From Anaerolineae bacterium (GTDB lineage: Bacteria > Chloroflexota > Anaerolineae > JACIWR01), in assembly GCA_021162125.1 (NCBI GenBank), contig JAGGZG010000353.1, positions 1 through 5,958 of the forward strand: a DNA stretch of 5,958 nt. Direction: 5' to 3'. Both the position numbers and the translations under genes were made by a program. Below the pieces are notes generated by a model that worked only from the letters and a program-made list of their open reading frames with translations, was not told the DNA's origin and made no database searches. Below, piece by piece: positions 1 through 5,696 of this stretch. How positions within the stretch are numbered: position 1 is the first letter of the stretch; every line of letters begins with the position of its first letter.

Positions 1-87
1 GTGCTCCTGCTGCTGTGGGCCACCGCCCAACGCCGCCGGCAATCCCGCCCGGCGGCGTTGGGCGGTGGCCCACAGCAGCAGGAGCAC
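1..87. repeat. Perfect 39-bp inverted repeat at the left edge
   Basis: Positions 1-39 are the exact reverse complement of 49-87, with a 9-nt centre (CAATCCCGC, 40-48). The arm starts at the first base of the window. The right arm reads as natural coding sequence on the minus strand: it continues the membrane segment of the small ORF that starts at 144. The left arm, by necessity, is only its mirror image. A perfect long palindrome lying inside a gene and ending exactly at the edge of the sequence is what a fold-back chimera in library preparation or assembly would leave. A genuine hairpin cannot be excluded from the sequence alone. Confidence 0.9.
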
Positions 88-144
88 GGCGACGATTAGC
101 CCGCCGGCGACCAACGCAGCCAACGCCCACTCTAGCGCGCTCAT
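1..144 (-). CDS. Small membrane protein, N-terminal fragment, runs off the left edge
   Basis: An ATG at 144-142 overlaps the TGA of the rhomboid gene (ATGA), so it is translationally coupled to it. The frame stays open for 48 codons to the edge. It begins MSALEWALAALVAGG and continues with a Leu/Val-rich stretch (about residues 8-25), then WATAQRRR. This looks like one membrane helix followed by a positively charged cytoplasmic flank, giving an N-out, C-in single-pass protein. Residues after about 32 are encoded by the mirror-image arm of the terminal inverted repeat and probably do not belong to the real protein. I do not recognise the family. Position at the end of a gmk-rhomboid operon gives no clear function. 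Confidence 0.5.
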   Translation of the reverse strand, partial: MSALEWALAALVAGGLIVAVLLLLWATAQRRRAGLPAALGGGPQQQEH

Positions 145-1277
145 TGGCCCAGCTTCCTCTGCCAGAGATTGATGTACGCCCACGCCCGCGACAGATACGC
201 CTGCTCCGGGCCCAGAGCGATAAACTCCTCCATGCGGGCAATCGCCTCCTCGTAACGGCCCAGGTCAGCGTACGTCAGAGCCAGGTTCCAGTGAACCTCT
301 GGCGCACCGGGGGCCAGGCGCAATGCCTGCTCGTAAGCCTGCGCCGCCAGCGCGGACTGCTCCAACTCACTGTAGGCCACGCCCAGGTAAAAATAGCCAT
401 CCGCCGAGCGAGGGTCTCTGGCGACAGCACGCTCCAGCTCGGCCACGGCCCGCGCGGGGTCCCCGGCGTCCAGCGCCGCCTGCCCCCGCCAGAGGTGCAC
501 CGCCGCCGAATCGGCCTGCACCCACATCGCCAGTCCTGTACCGGTCACCAGGACGAGCACGACGACTGCCAGGCCGGGCCAGTACCGCCGCCAGCCGTTG
601 TGATCCACCACGAGGGGCCGACCCTCAGCGGTCAGAACAACGGAGTAGCGGGGACCAAGCAGCCAGCCCAGCACCACCCCGCTCACCAGGCCGCCCAGGT
701 GTCCCAGATTGTCTATCCCCGGCATGATGAAGCCGAACACCAAATTGTAGGCGGCCACCCCAATGATGTCCCACAACTGCCGCCGGCCCAGCTGCCCAAA
801 GGCCTCCCGATGGCGGAACAGGTGCGATCCCAGCGCGCCGACCAGCCCAAAGATCGCTCCCGATGCCCCGGCGGAGAGGTGGGAATTGAAAGCGAAACTC
901 AGCAGACTGCCGCCCACGCCGGAAAGAAGATAAAGGGCCAGGAAGCGTCCCGAACCAAAAACGCGCTCCACGTCCGTCCCCAGGCGGAAGAGAGCGTAGG
1001 AGTTGAAGAGCAAGTGCACCAGGCCGATGTGCAGGAAAATCGAGCTCAACAGCCGCCACACCTGTCCCTCGACGATCAGGGGATTGAATTTGGCCCCGAA
1101 AGCAATGAGGACCTCCAACCGCTCGGACCCGCCCAGGGCGGTCATGAGCAGCCAGACACCCACGTTAATGGCCAACAGCACCCAGGTGAGGCGCGATTGG
1201 TGGAGCGGGAGGGGCAGGTAAACCCGCCGTGGGGCAGGTGCCGGGGAGGATGAATCAACCGGTGGCGATTGGCTCAC
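141..1277 (-). CDS. Rhomboid-family intramembrane serine protease with C-terminal TPR repeats
   Basis: This is a membrane protease of 378 residues that should cut substrate helices within the bilayer. The rhomboid core spans about residues 28-208: WR at 74-75, H88 and N92 in the HxxxN oxyanion motif, the catalytic serine in GASG (S139) and the catalytic histidine in DNLGHLGG (H193). Six core helices are visible, roughly 30-49, 77-97, 112-130, 137-152, 168-186 and 192-207. A seventh at about 235-253 is followed by three TPR units (about 258-291, 292-325, 326-359), likely a protein-binding platform on the opposite side of the membrane from the loop after helix six. The start is GTG at 1277, overlapping the gmk stop (GTGA); only a weak purine-rich RBS precedes it, so translation probably depends on coupling. 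Substrates are unknown. The active-site residues are intact, so I expect an active enzyme. Confidence 0.92.
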   Translation of the reverse strand: MSQSPPVDSSSPAPAPRRVYLPLPLHQSRLTWVLLAINVGVWLLMTALGGSERLEVLIAFGAKFNPLIVEGQVWRLLSSIFLHIGLVHLLFNSYALFRLGTDVERVFGSGRFLALYLLSGVGGSLLSFAFNSHLSAGASGAIFGLVGALGSHLFRHREAFGQLGRRQLWDIIGVAAYNLVFGFIMPGIDNLGHLGGLVSGVVLGWLLGPRYSVVLTAEGRPLVVDHNGWRRYWPGLAVVVLVLVTGTGLAMWVQADSAAVHLWRGQAALDAGDPARAVAELERAVARDPRSADGYFYLGVAYSELEQSALAAQAYEQALRLAPGAPEVHWNLALTYADLGRYEEAIARMEEFIALGPEQAYLSRAWAYINLWQRKLGQ

Positions 1278-1891
1278 AGCTCGATCTTTCTAGGGTTCAC
1301 ACGGCACTTCTCGGCGGTGATGATGGCCATGATCTGATCCACGGTGTCGTCCAGCTTGCTCTCCCGATTGACGACCACATAATCGAACTCCGGCAGCCAC
1401 TTCAATTCCTCGCGAGCGAAGGCGATGCGCGTCTGTAAAGCCGCCGGGTCCTCGGTTCTCCGCCGGCGAAGACGGCGAATCAGCTCCTCCTCCGAGGAGG
1501 GCATCAGGAAAATCAACACCGCCTCCGGTACCAGGCGACGAATAGTGGCCGCTCCCTGGACGTCCACGCGCATGATCACGTCCTGGCCACTGGCCAGGGC
1601 CTGGCGTACCTGGGCTTTGGGGATGCCCTTGTGCTGGCCGTAGACCAGAGCGTGCTCCAACAGCTCGCCGTTCGCCAGCATCCTGTCAAACTCGGCAGTG
1701 GAGACGAAGAAGTAGTCCTTGCCGTGGACTTCGCCCGGACGCTGCGGGCGATCTGTGGCTGTGACCACGAAGTGGAACGGACAACCCCGTTCTTGCATTC
1801 GTTTCCGAACCGCGTCCTTGCCCACGCCGGAAGGCCCGGAGATTACCACCAGCAATGGGTAGATTTCACGATGGTAGGGATCAGAAGTCAT
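1274..1891 (-). CDS. gmk: Guanylate kinase
   Basis: Cytosolic GMP kinase (ATP + GMP to ADP + GDP), 205 residues, the usual length. Visible in order: P-loop GPSGVGKD (19-26), GMP-binding TDRPQRPGE (46-54, with R48 and R51), DYFF (59-62), E79, the YGQHKGIPK segment (84-92), DVQGA (110-114) and a basic lid RRLRRRRTED (139-148). Two positions differ from the common bacterial form. The residue after the P-loop lysine is Asp instead of Ser/Thr, and the usual YGT motif reads KGI. From memory, plant organellar guanylate kinases share both, so this looks like a natural subgroup and not a dead enzyme. I chose ATG at 1891; a GTG sits one codon upstream (1894). It is the first gene of a minus-strand operon with the rhomboid gene, and its likely promoter lies in the divergent gap shared with fmdB. 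Confidence 0.95.
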   Translation of the reverse strand: MTSDPYHREIYPLLVVISGPSGVGKDAVRKRMQERGCPFHFVVTATDRPQRPGEVHGKDYFFVSTAEFDRMLANGELLEHALVYGQHKGIPKAQVRQALASGQDVIMRVDVQGAATIRRLVPEAVLIFLMPSSEEELIRRLRRRRTEDPAALQTRIAFAREELKWLPEFDYVVVNRESKLDDTVDQIMAIITAEKCRVNPRKIEL

Positions 1892-1905
1892 CACAGCCCC
1901 ATGAG

Positions 1906-1934
1906 TTGATTCAGCCCGAAATTTGCGGTATAAT
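1906..1934 (+). promoter_or_regulatory. Sigma-70-type promoter of fmdB
   Basis: A perfect TATAAT (1929-1934) lies exactly 17 nt downstream of TTGATT (1906-1911, 4 of 6 matches to TTGACA). Transcription would start near 1941, leaving about 33 nt of leader before the fmdB ATG at 1974. This is the clearest promoter in the window. Confidence 0.75.
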
Positions 1935-1935
1935 A
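1930..1935 (-). promoter_or_regulatory. Possible minus-strand -10 element for gmk, overlapping the fmdB -10
   Basis: The plus-strand TATAATA (1929-1935) reads TATTATA on the minus strand. It contains TATTAT, 5 of 6 matches to the -10 consensus, facing gmk. A start near 1923 would leave about 30 nt of gmk leader. No good -35 box is visible at the right distance (around 1953-1958), so this is a weaker call than the opposing promoter. Confidence 0.35.
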
Positions 1936-1960
1936 CAGCCCGATCAGTAATTTATTCTTA

Positions 1961-1965
1961 GGAGG
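1961..1965 (+). promoter_or_regulatory. Strong ribosome binding site that fixes the fmdB start
   Basis: GGAGG (preceded by A at 1960) lies 8 nt before ATG at 1974. A GTG at 1968 in the same frame would be only 2 nt from it, so ATG 1974 is the start. Confidence 0.85.
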
Positions 1966-1973
1966 ACGTGACC

Positions 1974-2378
1974 ATGCCCATCTACGAATACCGATGCAAC
2001 GATTGCCGGCGACGGGTGAGCGTGCTTTGGCGTACATTCGCGGAGGTTGAGGGAAACACCCCGCAGTGCCCGCGCTGTGGGGGCACAAATCTGACCCGCC
2101 TGGTGTCGCGTGTGGCCGTCGTCCGCTCCGAGGAAAGCCACCTGGAAGACCTGGCCGATCCCAGCAGCCTGGCTGGCCTGGACGAAAACGATCCCAAATC
2201 CATCGCCCGCTGGATGCGCAAGATGAGCAAAGAGATGGGCGAGGACCTGGGCCCCGAGTTCGACGAAGTTGTGGGCCGCCTGGAGGCTGGGGAGAGCCCG
2301 GAGGAAATTGAAGCGGCCATGCCGGAACTCGGCGGCGATATGGGCGGCGATATGGGCGGCGGCTTCGATGAATTCTAG
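1974..2378 (+). CDS. FmdB-family zinc ribbon protein
   Basis: Small cytosolic protein of 134 residues with the N-terminal FmdB-type zinc ribbon: it opens MPIYEYRC and has two Cys pairs, C8-x2-C11 and C32-x2-C35, that should hold one zinc ion. The family was named as putative regulators near formamidase genes, but its molecular role is not settled. After the ribbon comes a charged, probably helical stretch (about residues 55-115) with SIARWMRKMSKEMGEDLGPE, then an acidic Gly/Met/Asp tail (GGDMGGDMGGG) encoded by a 12-bp tandem repeat. The tail superficially resembles the flexible GGM tail of GroEL. It is transcribed alone, divergent from gmk and convergent with darA. Family assignment is sure; function is not. 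Confidence 0.88.
   Translation: MPIYEYRCNDCRRRVSVLWRTFAEVEGNTPQCPRCGGTNLTRLVSRVAVVRSEESHLEDLADPSSLAGLDENDPKSIARWMRKMSKEMGEDLGPEFDEVVGRLEAGESPEEIEAAMPELGGDMGGDMGGGFDEF
2331..2354 (+). repeat. 12-bp in-frame tandem repeat in the fmdB tail
   Basis: GGCGGCGATATG occurs twice back to back (2331-2342, 2343-2354), and GGCGGCG begins a third, diverged copy. It encodes GGDM GGDM GG. Slippage in this unit would lengthen or shorten the tail by four residues without a frameshift. Confidence 0.85.
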
Positions 2379-2385
2379 CCGCCGC
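2356..2385 (+). terminator. Possible stem-loop terminator across the fmdB stop codon
   Basis: GCGGCGGCT (2356-2364) pairs perfectly with AGCCGCCGC (2377-2385) around a 12-nt loop. The UAG stop lies at the loop/stem boundary. The stem is followed by ACCGCCCC and only three T, so it lacks a proper U-tract and may be only a 3'-end-stabilising hairpin. Only 23 nt separate the fmdB and darA stop codons, and no other hairpin is visible there. Confidence 0.35.
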
Positions 2386-2401
2386 ACCGCCCCTTTCCCA
2401 A

Positions 2402-2731
2402 TTAAAACCTCTCGAACTGGGTAACCTCGAGCACGAAGACGGTCGCCCCGCCCATCTGTACCTCGACTGGTGAGGGCATGTACACCTCACCGGACTCCAT
2501 CACCGGCGGCAAGGGGTTGACGTACTGAGTGCGCGTGTGGCAGCTCTCCCGGATGATGCGCAGGACGTCTGGCACACGGTCGTCGTCCGTACCCACGAGT
2601 ATGGTAGCATTCCCCTCGCGCAGAAAACCGCCGGTCGTGCTGATCATCGTCGCCCGATACCCCCCTTGCATCAGGGCGTCAATCAGTGGGCGGGCATCAT
2701 CGCTGTGTACGATGCTCATGACGAGTTTCAT
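2402..2731 (-). CDS. darA: Cyclic di-AMP receptor, PII-like (DarA/PstA family)
   Basis: PII-like signalling protein of 109 residues, expected to be a cytosolic trimer that binds cyclic di-AMP between subunits. Landmarks match the DarA/PstA family end to end: MKLVMSIV, YRATMISTTGGFLREGN (25-41), PSPVEVQMGGATVFVL (86-101) and the C-terminal QFERF. Residues reported to contact the ligand in Staphylococcus PstA appear at the same numbers (R26, T28, F36, L37, N41, G47). By my recollection N24 of that protein is G24 here. It starts at ATG 2731, overlapping the tmk stop (ATGA), with a GGAAGG-type RBS inside the tmk end. The tmk-darA order also occurs in Bacillus. Whether the host makes cyclic di-AMP cannot be seen here. 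Confidence 0.9.
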   Translation of the reverse strand: MKLVMSIVHSDDARPLIDALMQGGYRATMISTTGGFLREGNATILVGTDDDRVPDVLRIIRESCHTRTQYVNPLPPVMESGEVYMPSPVEVQMGGATVFVLEVTQFERF

Positions 2732-3441
2732 CTTCTTCCTTCCCCATCCCCTTCTTGTATGATTTCGCCATCAAGTGTGCGTGAACGGTTGTGACCTTCC
2801 GTCACTCTGCCCACTTTTTCCAGACGGGCTATAACCGCCTCTCGAATACGCTCTTGAATCACGTCCACGGGCTGCGCCGCGTCCAGAACCAGCCAGCGGT
2901 CCGGCTCGGCAGCAGCCATTTGAAGATAGCCAGCACGCACCCTCTGGTGAAAAGCGACCTCTTCCTGATCCATGCGGTTCCATTCTGCTCCCCCCGCTTG
3001 ATAAGCAGCCAGCCGGCGGCGCAACCCCTCCTCAACGGGAAGGTCCAGGTAGATGATAAGATCGGGCCGCAGACCGCCGGTGGCGAAAGCAGTGATGTAC
3101 CGCAGCGTCGGCAGATCCAGCAGCCGCCCGTATCCCTGGTAAGCCAGAGTAGATTCAGCGTAGCGGTCACAGAGCACGATCTCGCCGGCCGCCAGGCGGG
3201 GGCGAATGACCTGCCCCACCAGTTGCGCCCGCGAGGCCGAATAGAGCAGAATCTCCGCCTCGGGCCGCATCTCAGTGTTGCGCACGTCGTGCAGCACAGC
3301 CCGAATCTGATCGCCGATACTCGTACCGCCCGGCTCGCGGGTCAGGTAGACGGGATACCCTCGCTCCCGCAAATATTGGTATAGAAGCTGAATCTGAGTC
3401 GTCTTCCCGCTGCCATCCGGTCCTTCAAAGGTGATGAACAA
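2728..3441 (-). CDS. tmk: Thymidylate kinase (dTMP kinase)
   Basis: Cytosolic kinase converting dTMP to dTDP for DNA synthesis. Numbered from the preferred start: P-loop GPDGSGKTT (7-15), REPGGT (35-40), DRYxxS substrate motif (D92-R93-Y94), and a lid region around GGAEWNRMD (150-158). The tail after about residue 212 is polar, rich in Arg, Gly and Glu, and longer than usual. I prefer TTG at 3441: it gives the family-typical N-terminus MFITFEGPDGSGK and has AGGGA 7 nt upstream. An in-frame TTG at 3480 would add 13 residues, but its GGAGG lies only 2 nt away. The gene follows the toxin-like gene and overlaps darA by 4 nt, so it is probably transcribed with both. Confidence 0.94.
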   Translation of the reverse strand: MFITFEGPDGSGKTTQIQLLYQYLRERGYPVYLTREPGGTSIGDQIRAVLHDVRNTEMRPEAEILLYSASRAQLVGQVIRPRLAAGEIVLCDRYAESTLAYQGYGRLLDLPTLRYITAFATGGLRPDLIIYLDLPVEEGLRRRLAAYQAGGAEWNRMDQEEVAFHQRVRAGYLQMAAAEPDRWLVLDAAQPVDVIQERIREAVIARLEKVGRVTEGHNRSRTLDGEIIQEGDGEGRR

Positions 3442-3493
3442 ATCTTCTTCCCTGTCCCATATCGCACGGGTAATGCCCAATTCCTCCGTTCAT

Positions 3494-3889
3494 TCAACGG
3501 CAAAAATCTGACACCATTTGCATGAAGTCGGCGAACGTCTGCTCCTCAGTCAGTTCTAGCTTTTGCTTATTCTCAGTGTGAATGTGAGGAATGGGTTCGT
3601 GAAGATGCTGACCAAAGGTATCACCGTATTTCAGACGCAGAGCTGGTCTATCAGGGTAGTTATCCAGACCTATTAGAATGGCCTTGCTTTCCAGGAGATA
3701 GTAGGAGTACCAGCGTTCTCGTTGAGTGATGACTTCAGTGACAAAGACGTCACGATGCTCGCAGGTGCACTTCAGCTTGAGAAGAGCTCGCTCTTCGGAG
3801 ATATCGTACTTGATGATCTCGACGACGGAGAAACTCTGACGGGCCAGCGTCAGGATTTGCTCAAGATGCTGTTCAGTTTCTCTGTCCAA
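3494..3889 (-). CDS. Putative toxin of a TumE/DUF6516-type toxin-antitoxin pair
   Basis: Small soluble protein of 131 residues with no signal or membrane segment. The middle and end resemble what I recall of the DUF6516/TumE family: an N-terminal amphipathic helix, a strand-rich core with CTC (41-43), YSYYLL (61-66), GLDN (74-77), PHIH (101-104) and a closing helix TEEQTFADFMQMV. Known TumE is the toxic partner of a plasmid-stabilising pair; the target of this protein cannot be read from sequence. The start is TTG at 3889 with GAGGAG 8 nt upstream. It overlaps the preceding gene by 40 nt, as toxins often overlap their antitoxins. GC is lower than in neighbours (27 of 60 bases at 3541-3600). 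Family match is by memory of motifs; a stand-alone role in this operon is the main alternative. Confidence 0.6.
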   Translation of the reverse strand: MDRETEQHLEQILTLARQSFSVVEIIKYDISEERALLKLKCTCEHRDVFVTEVITQRERWYSYYLLESKAILIGLDNYPDRPALRLKYGDTFGQHLHEPIPHIHTENKQKLELTEEQTFADFMQMVSDFCR

Positions 3890-4182
3890 TCGCTAATCTC
3901 CTCAGTCCAGTATTTCCACTCCAGGGCATCCTGCTCCCACAGGGGATGGCTCTGGTTAACTTGCTCGTAGTAGTCTCCATCGAGTTGGATACGCTCAGCA
4001 AAGGTCGAATAATTCATCCCATACGTCTTCTCAAAAGCCTGCACCTCTTGACGAGCCCGTTTAATACGTTCGATGATACGGCCAATCAGATACTCTTCTA
4101 CAGCCTCGTTGAGCAGCTTATCTACCTCGCCAAAGGCCCGCAAGGTATCAATATAACTCTCTTTGATCGCAACTGCGCCCAT
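3850..4182 (-). CDS. Putative antitoxin-like partner of the TumE-like gene
   Basis: 110-residue protein, mostly helical and charged, without a recognisable DNA-binding motif. Features: ESYIDTLRAFGEVDKLLNEA (8-27), a basic helix IIERIKRARQEVQAFEKTYG (36-55), and an aromatic, acidic C-terminus with LWE (81-83), EWKYW (88-92) and WTEKL (99-103). I recall similar proteins paired with DUF6516 genes in cyanobacteria and Chloroflexota. The upstream position and 40-nt overlap with the toxin-like gene fit an antitoxin. I chose ATG at 4182, since AGGGAG at the end of the ATPase gene is 8 nt away. GTG at 4191 would overlap the ATPase stop by 4 nt. GC is low here too (28 of 60 bases at 4021-4080). Confidence 0.55.
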   Translation of the reverse strand: MGAVAIKESYIDTLRAFGEVDKLLNEAVEEYLIGRIIERIKRARQEVQAFEKTYGMNYSTFAERIQLDGDYYEQVNQSHPLWEQDALEWKYWTEEISDWTEKLNSILSKS

Positions 4183-4187
4183 TGGTC

Positions 4188-5696
4188 TCACTCCCTGTAA
4201 ATCCGCACTCTTCGCCTCGGCTCTTTCCCCCGACTGTGGGAGACCAGGTTGGCGGCACGGACCATCTCATGCTGCACCCGGCGGATGTAGGCTTTCTGTG
4301 GCGAGAGCTCCACCACCCGCGCACCAGACATCACTTTCTGAATCGCTTCCTCAGTCTCCCGCACGGCCCGCGCAAAAGGATCCAGATCCGCAGGCTTCAA
4401 GTCGTAAATGTCGGCCAGGCAGCTTTCCATCTGGTTCACCGTGTTGGAGCGCAGCACGTAGATGGGCACTCCCCGCTCCTCCGCCTCGGATAAGAGGCGC
4501 GGTCGCCGGCGGTAATAGTTCTTGAGGGTGATGACCACCTCGGCCTCGTCCAGTTCCTCCACCACAGCGAGCGGGACGCGCAAATGTTTGGCCGCCTGCT
4601 CCAACCGGTTACGCGCGACGCCGTAAGGATAGGCGTGCAACGAGGCCAGCTTGGCCCGCCCAGGCCGCGCGGATGACGGCTTGAAACTGGGTGGGGGCAG
4701 GGTAGTTTTCTCAACGTGCACCTCTCCGCTCTCGTCGCGGTAGCGAATCTCCGCCGGCCGGCTGCGCCCGCGCAGGATGGCATCCACCGCCGCCGCGACG
4801 TCGTGGTGCACTGCCAGCCGCTGCCAACTCTGAATCTCCACCACCACATCAAAAGTCGGCGGTGCCTTGCGCTCCAGGATGGACTTCTGCGTGCCTCGCC
4901 GCCGCGCCTCTTCATCGGAGAGCGTCACACTCTGGATGCCGCCCACCAGGTCGGCCAGCGTGGGATTCATCATCAGATTGTCCAGGCTGTTGCCGTGCGC
5001 CGTGCCGACGAGCTGCACCCCGCGCTCGGCGATGGTGCGCGCCGCCTCCGCCTCCAGCTCGCGACCGATTTCGTCAATGATGATCACCTCTGGCATGTGA
5101 TTCTCCACCGCCTCGATCATCACCTCGTGCTGGAGAGCGGGGGAGGGCACCTGCATCCGCCGCGCACGGCCCACGGCCGGGTGCGGGATGTCGCCGTCGC
5201 CACCGATCTCGTTAGACGTATCTACAATGACCACCCGCTTGTTCTCGGCCAGCACGCGGGCTGCCTCTCGCAGCAGGGTAGTCTTACCCACGCCGGGCCT
5301 GCCCAGGAGCAGGATGTTCTTCCCCGATTCTATGATGTCCTGGATGATGCCAATGGTGCCATACACCGCCCGTCCCACGCGCAGGGTCAGACCCACGATG
5401 CGTCCCTTACGGTTACGTATCGCCGATATGCGGTGCAGTGTACGCTCGATGCCGGCCCGGTTGTCCTCATCGAACTCGCTGACGCGCGAGACCACCTCGT
5501 CAATCTGTTCGGCTGTCACCTCTTGTTGACTTAAAACCAGTTCGTGATCCAAAAAGCGGGCCTCTGGCAGACGGCCCAAGTCCATCACAACTTCCAGTAA
5601 TTCATCGCCCCGATCAGCCGCCTCCAGAGCGGCGCGGATGGATGTCGGCAAAACACCCAACAGGGCATCTAAGTCGTCAGTTATTTTTTTCTGCAT
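4188..5696 (-). CDS. SpoIIIAA/Ycf45-like ATPase with C-terminal R3H domain
   Basis: A 502-residue cytosolic ATPase with a probable single-stranded nucleic-acid-binding end. Residues 1-115 form the N-terminal SpoIIIAA-like region. The ATPase core has Walker A GRPGVGKTT (132-140), DTSNEIGGDGD (159-169) and Walker B VIIIDEIG (204-211), followed by GTAHG (231-235). A middle domain (about 350-430) holds ASLHAYPYGVARNRLEQA and VITLKNYYRRRP. The R3H domain (about 438-500) carries the signature R472-xxx-H476. Relatives occur in cyanobacteria, red algal plastids (Ycf45) and Chloroflexota; their role is not established. It is not evidence of sporulation. ATG at 5696 has GAGGTGAG at 9-12 nt. It is the first gene of the minus-strand run leading to tmk and darA. 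Confidence 0.92.
   Translation of the reverse strand: MQKKITDDLDALLGVLPTSIRAALEAADRGDELLEVVMDLGRLPEARFLDHELVLSQQEVTAEQIDEVVSRVSEFDEDNRAGIERTLHRISAIRNRKGRIVGLTLRVGRAVYGTIGIIQDIIESGKNILLLGRPGVGKTTLLREAARVLAENKRVVIVDTSNEIGGDGDIPHPAVGRARRMQVPSPALQHEVMIEAVENHMPEVIIIDEIGRELEAEAARTIAERGVQLVGTAHGNSLDNLMMNPTLADLVGGIQSVTLSDEEARRRGTQKSILERKAPPTFDVVVEIQSWQRLAVHHDVAAAVDAILRGRSRPAEIRYRDESGEVHVEKTTLPPPSFKPSSARPGRAKLASLHAYPYGVARNRLEQAAKHLRVPLAVVEELDEAEVVITLKNYYRRRPRLLSEAEERGVPIYVLRSNTVNQMESCLADIYDLKPADLDPFARAVRETEEAIQKVMSGARVVELSPQKAYIRRVQHEMVRAANLVSHSRGKEPRRRVRIYRE

Noticed and set aside
15..1253. 412-codon plus-strand open frame
   Set aside because: It lies entirely antisense to the rhomboid gene. Its product is rich in Gln, Pro, Arg and His with no domain, as expected for a shadow of GC-rich coding sequence.
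1891..2490. 199-codon minus-strand open frame across fmdB
   Set aside because: It overlaps a clear FmdB gene that has a promoter, a strong RBS and zinc-binding cysteines. The product is a low-complexity Arg/Pro/Ser/Gly sequence.
2791..3384. 197-codon plus-strand open frame
   Set aside because: Antisense shadow of tmk, with no RBS and no known motif.
3425..3493. 22-codon leader peptide from ATG at 3493 (minus strand), overlapping the tmk start
   Set aside because: It starts beside the toxin stop codon with no RBS of its own and has no regulatory features such as codon runs. Chance is sufficient.
4716..5534. 272-codon plus-strand open frame
   Set aside because: Antisense to the ATPase gene, whose Walker motifs and R3H domain make the minus strand the true one. 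The product is His/Leu-rich with no recognisable motif.
4188..5696. Evidence for sporulation from the SpoIIIAA-like ATPase
   Set aside because: The R3H-containing form is widespread in non-sporulating bacteria and plastids, and no other spoIIIA genes are present.
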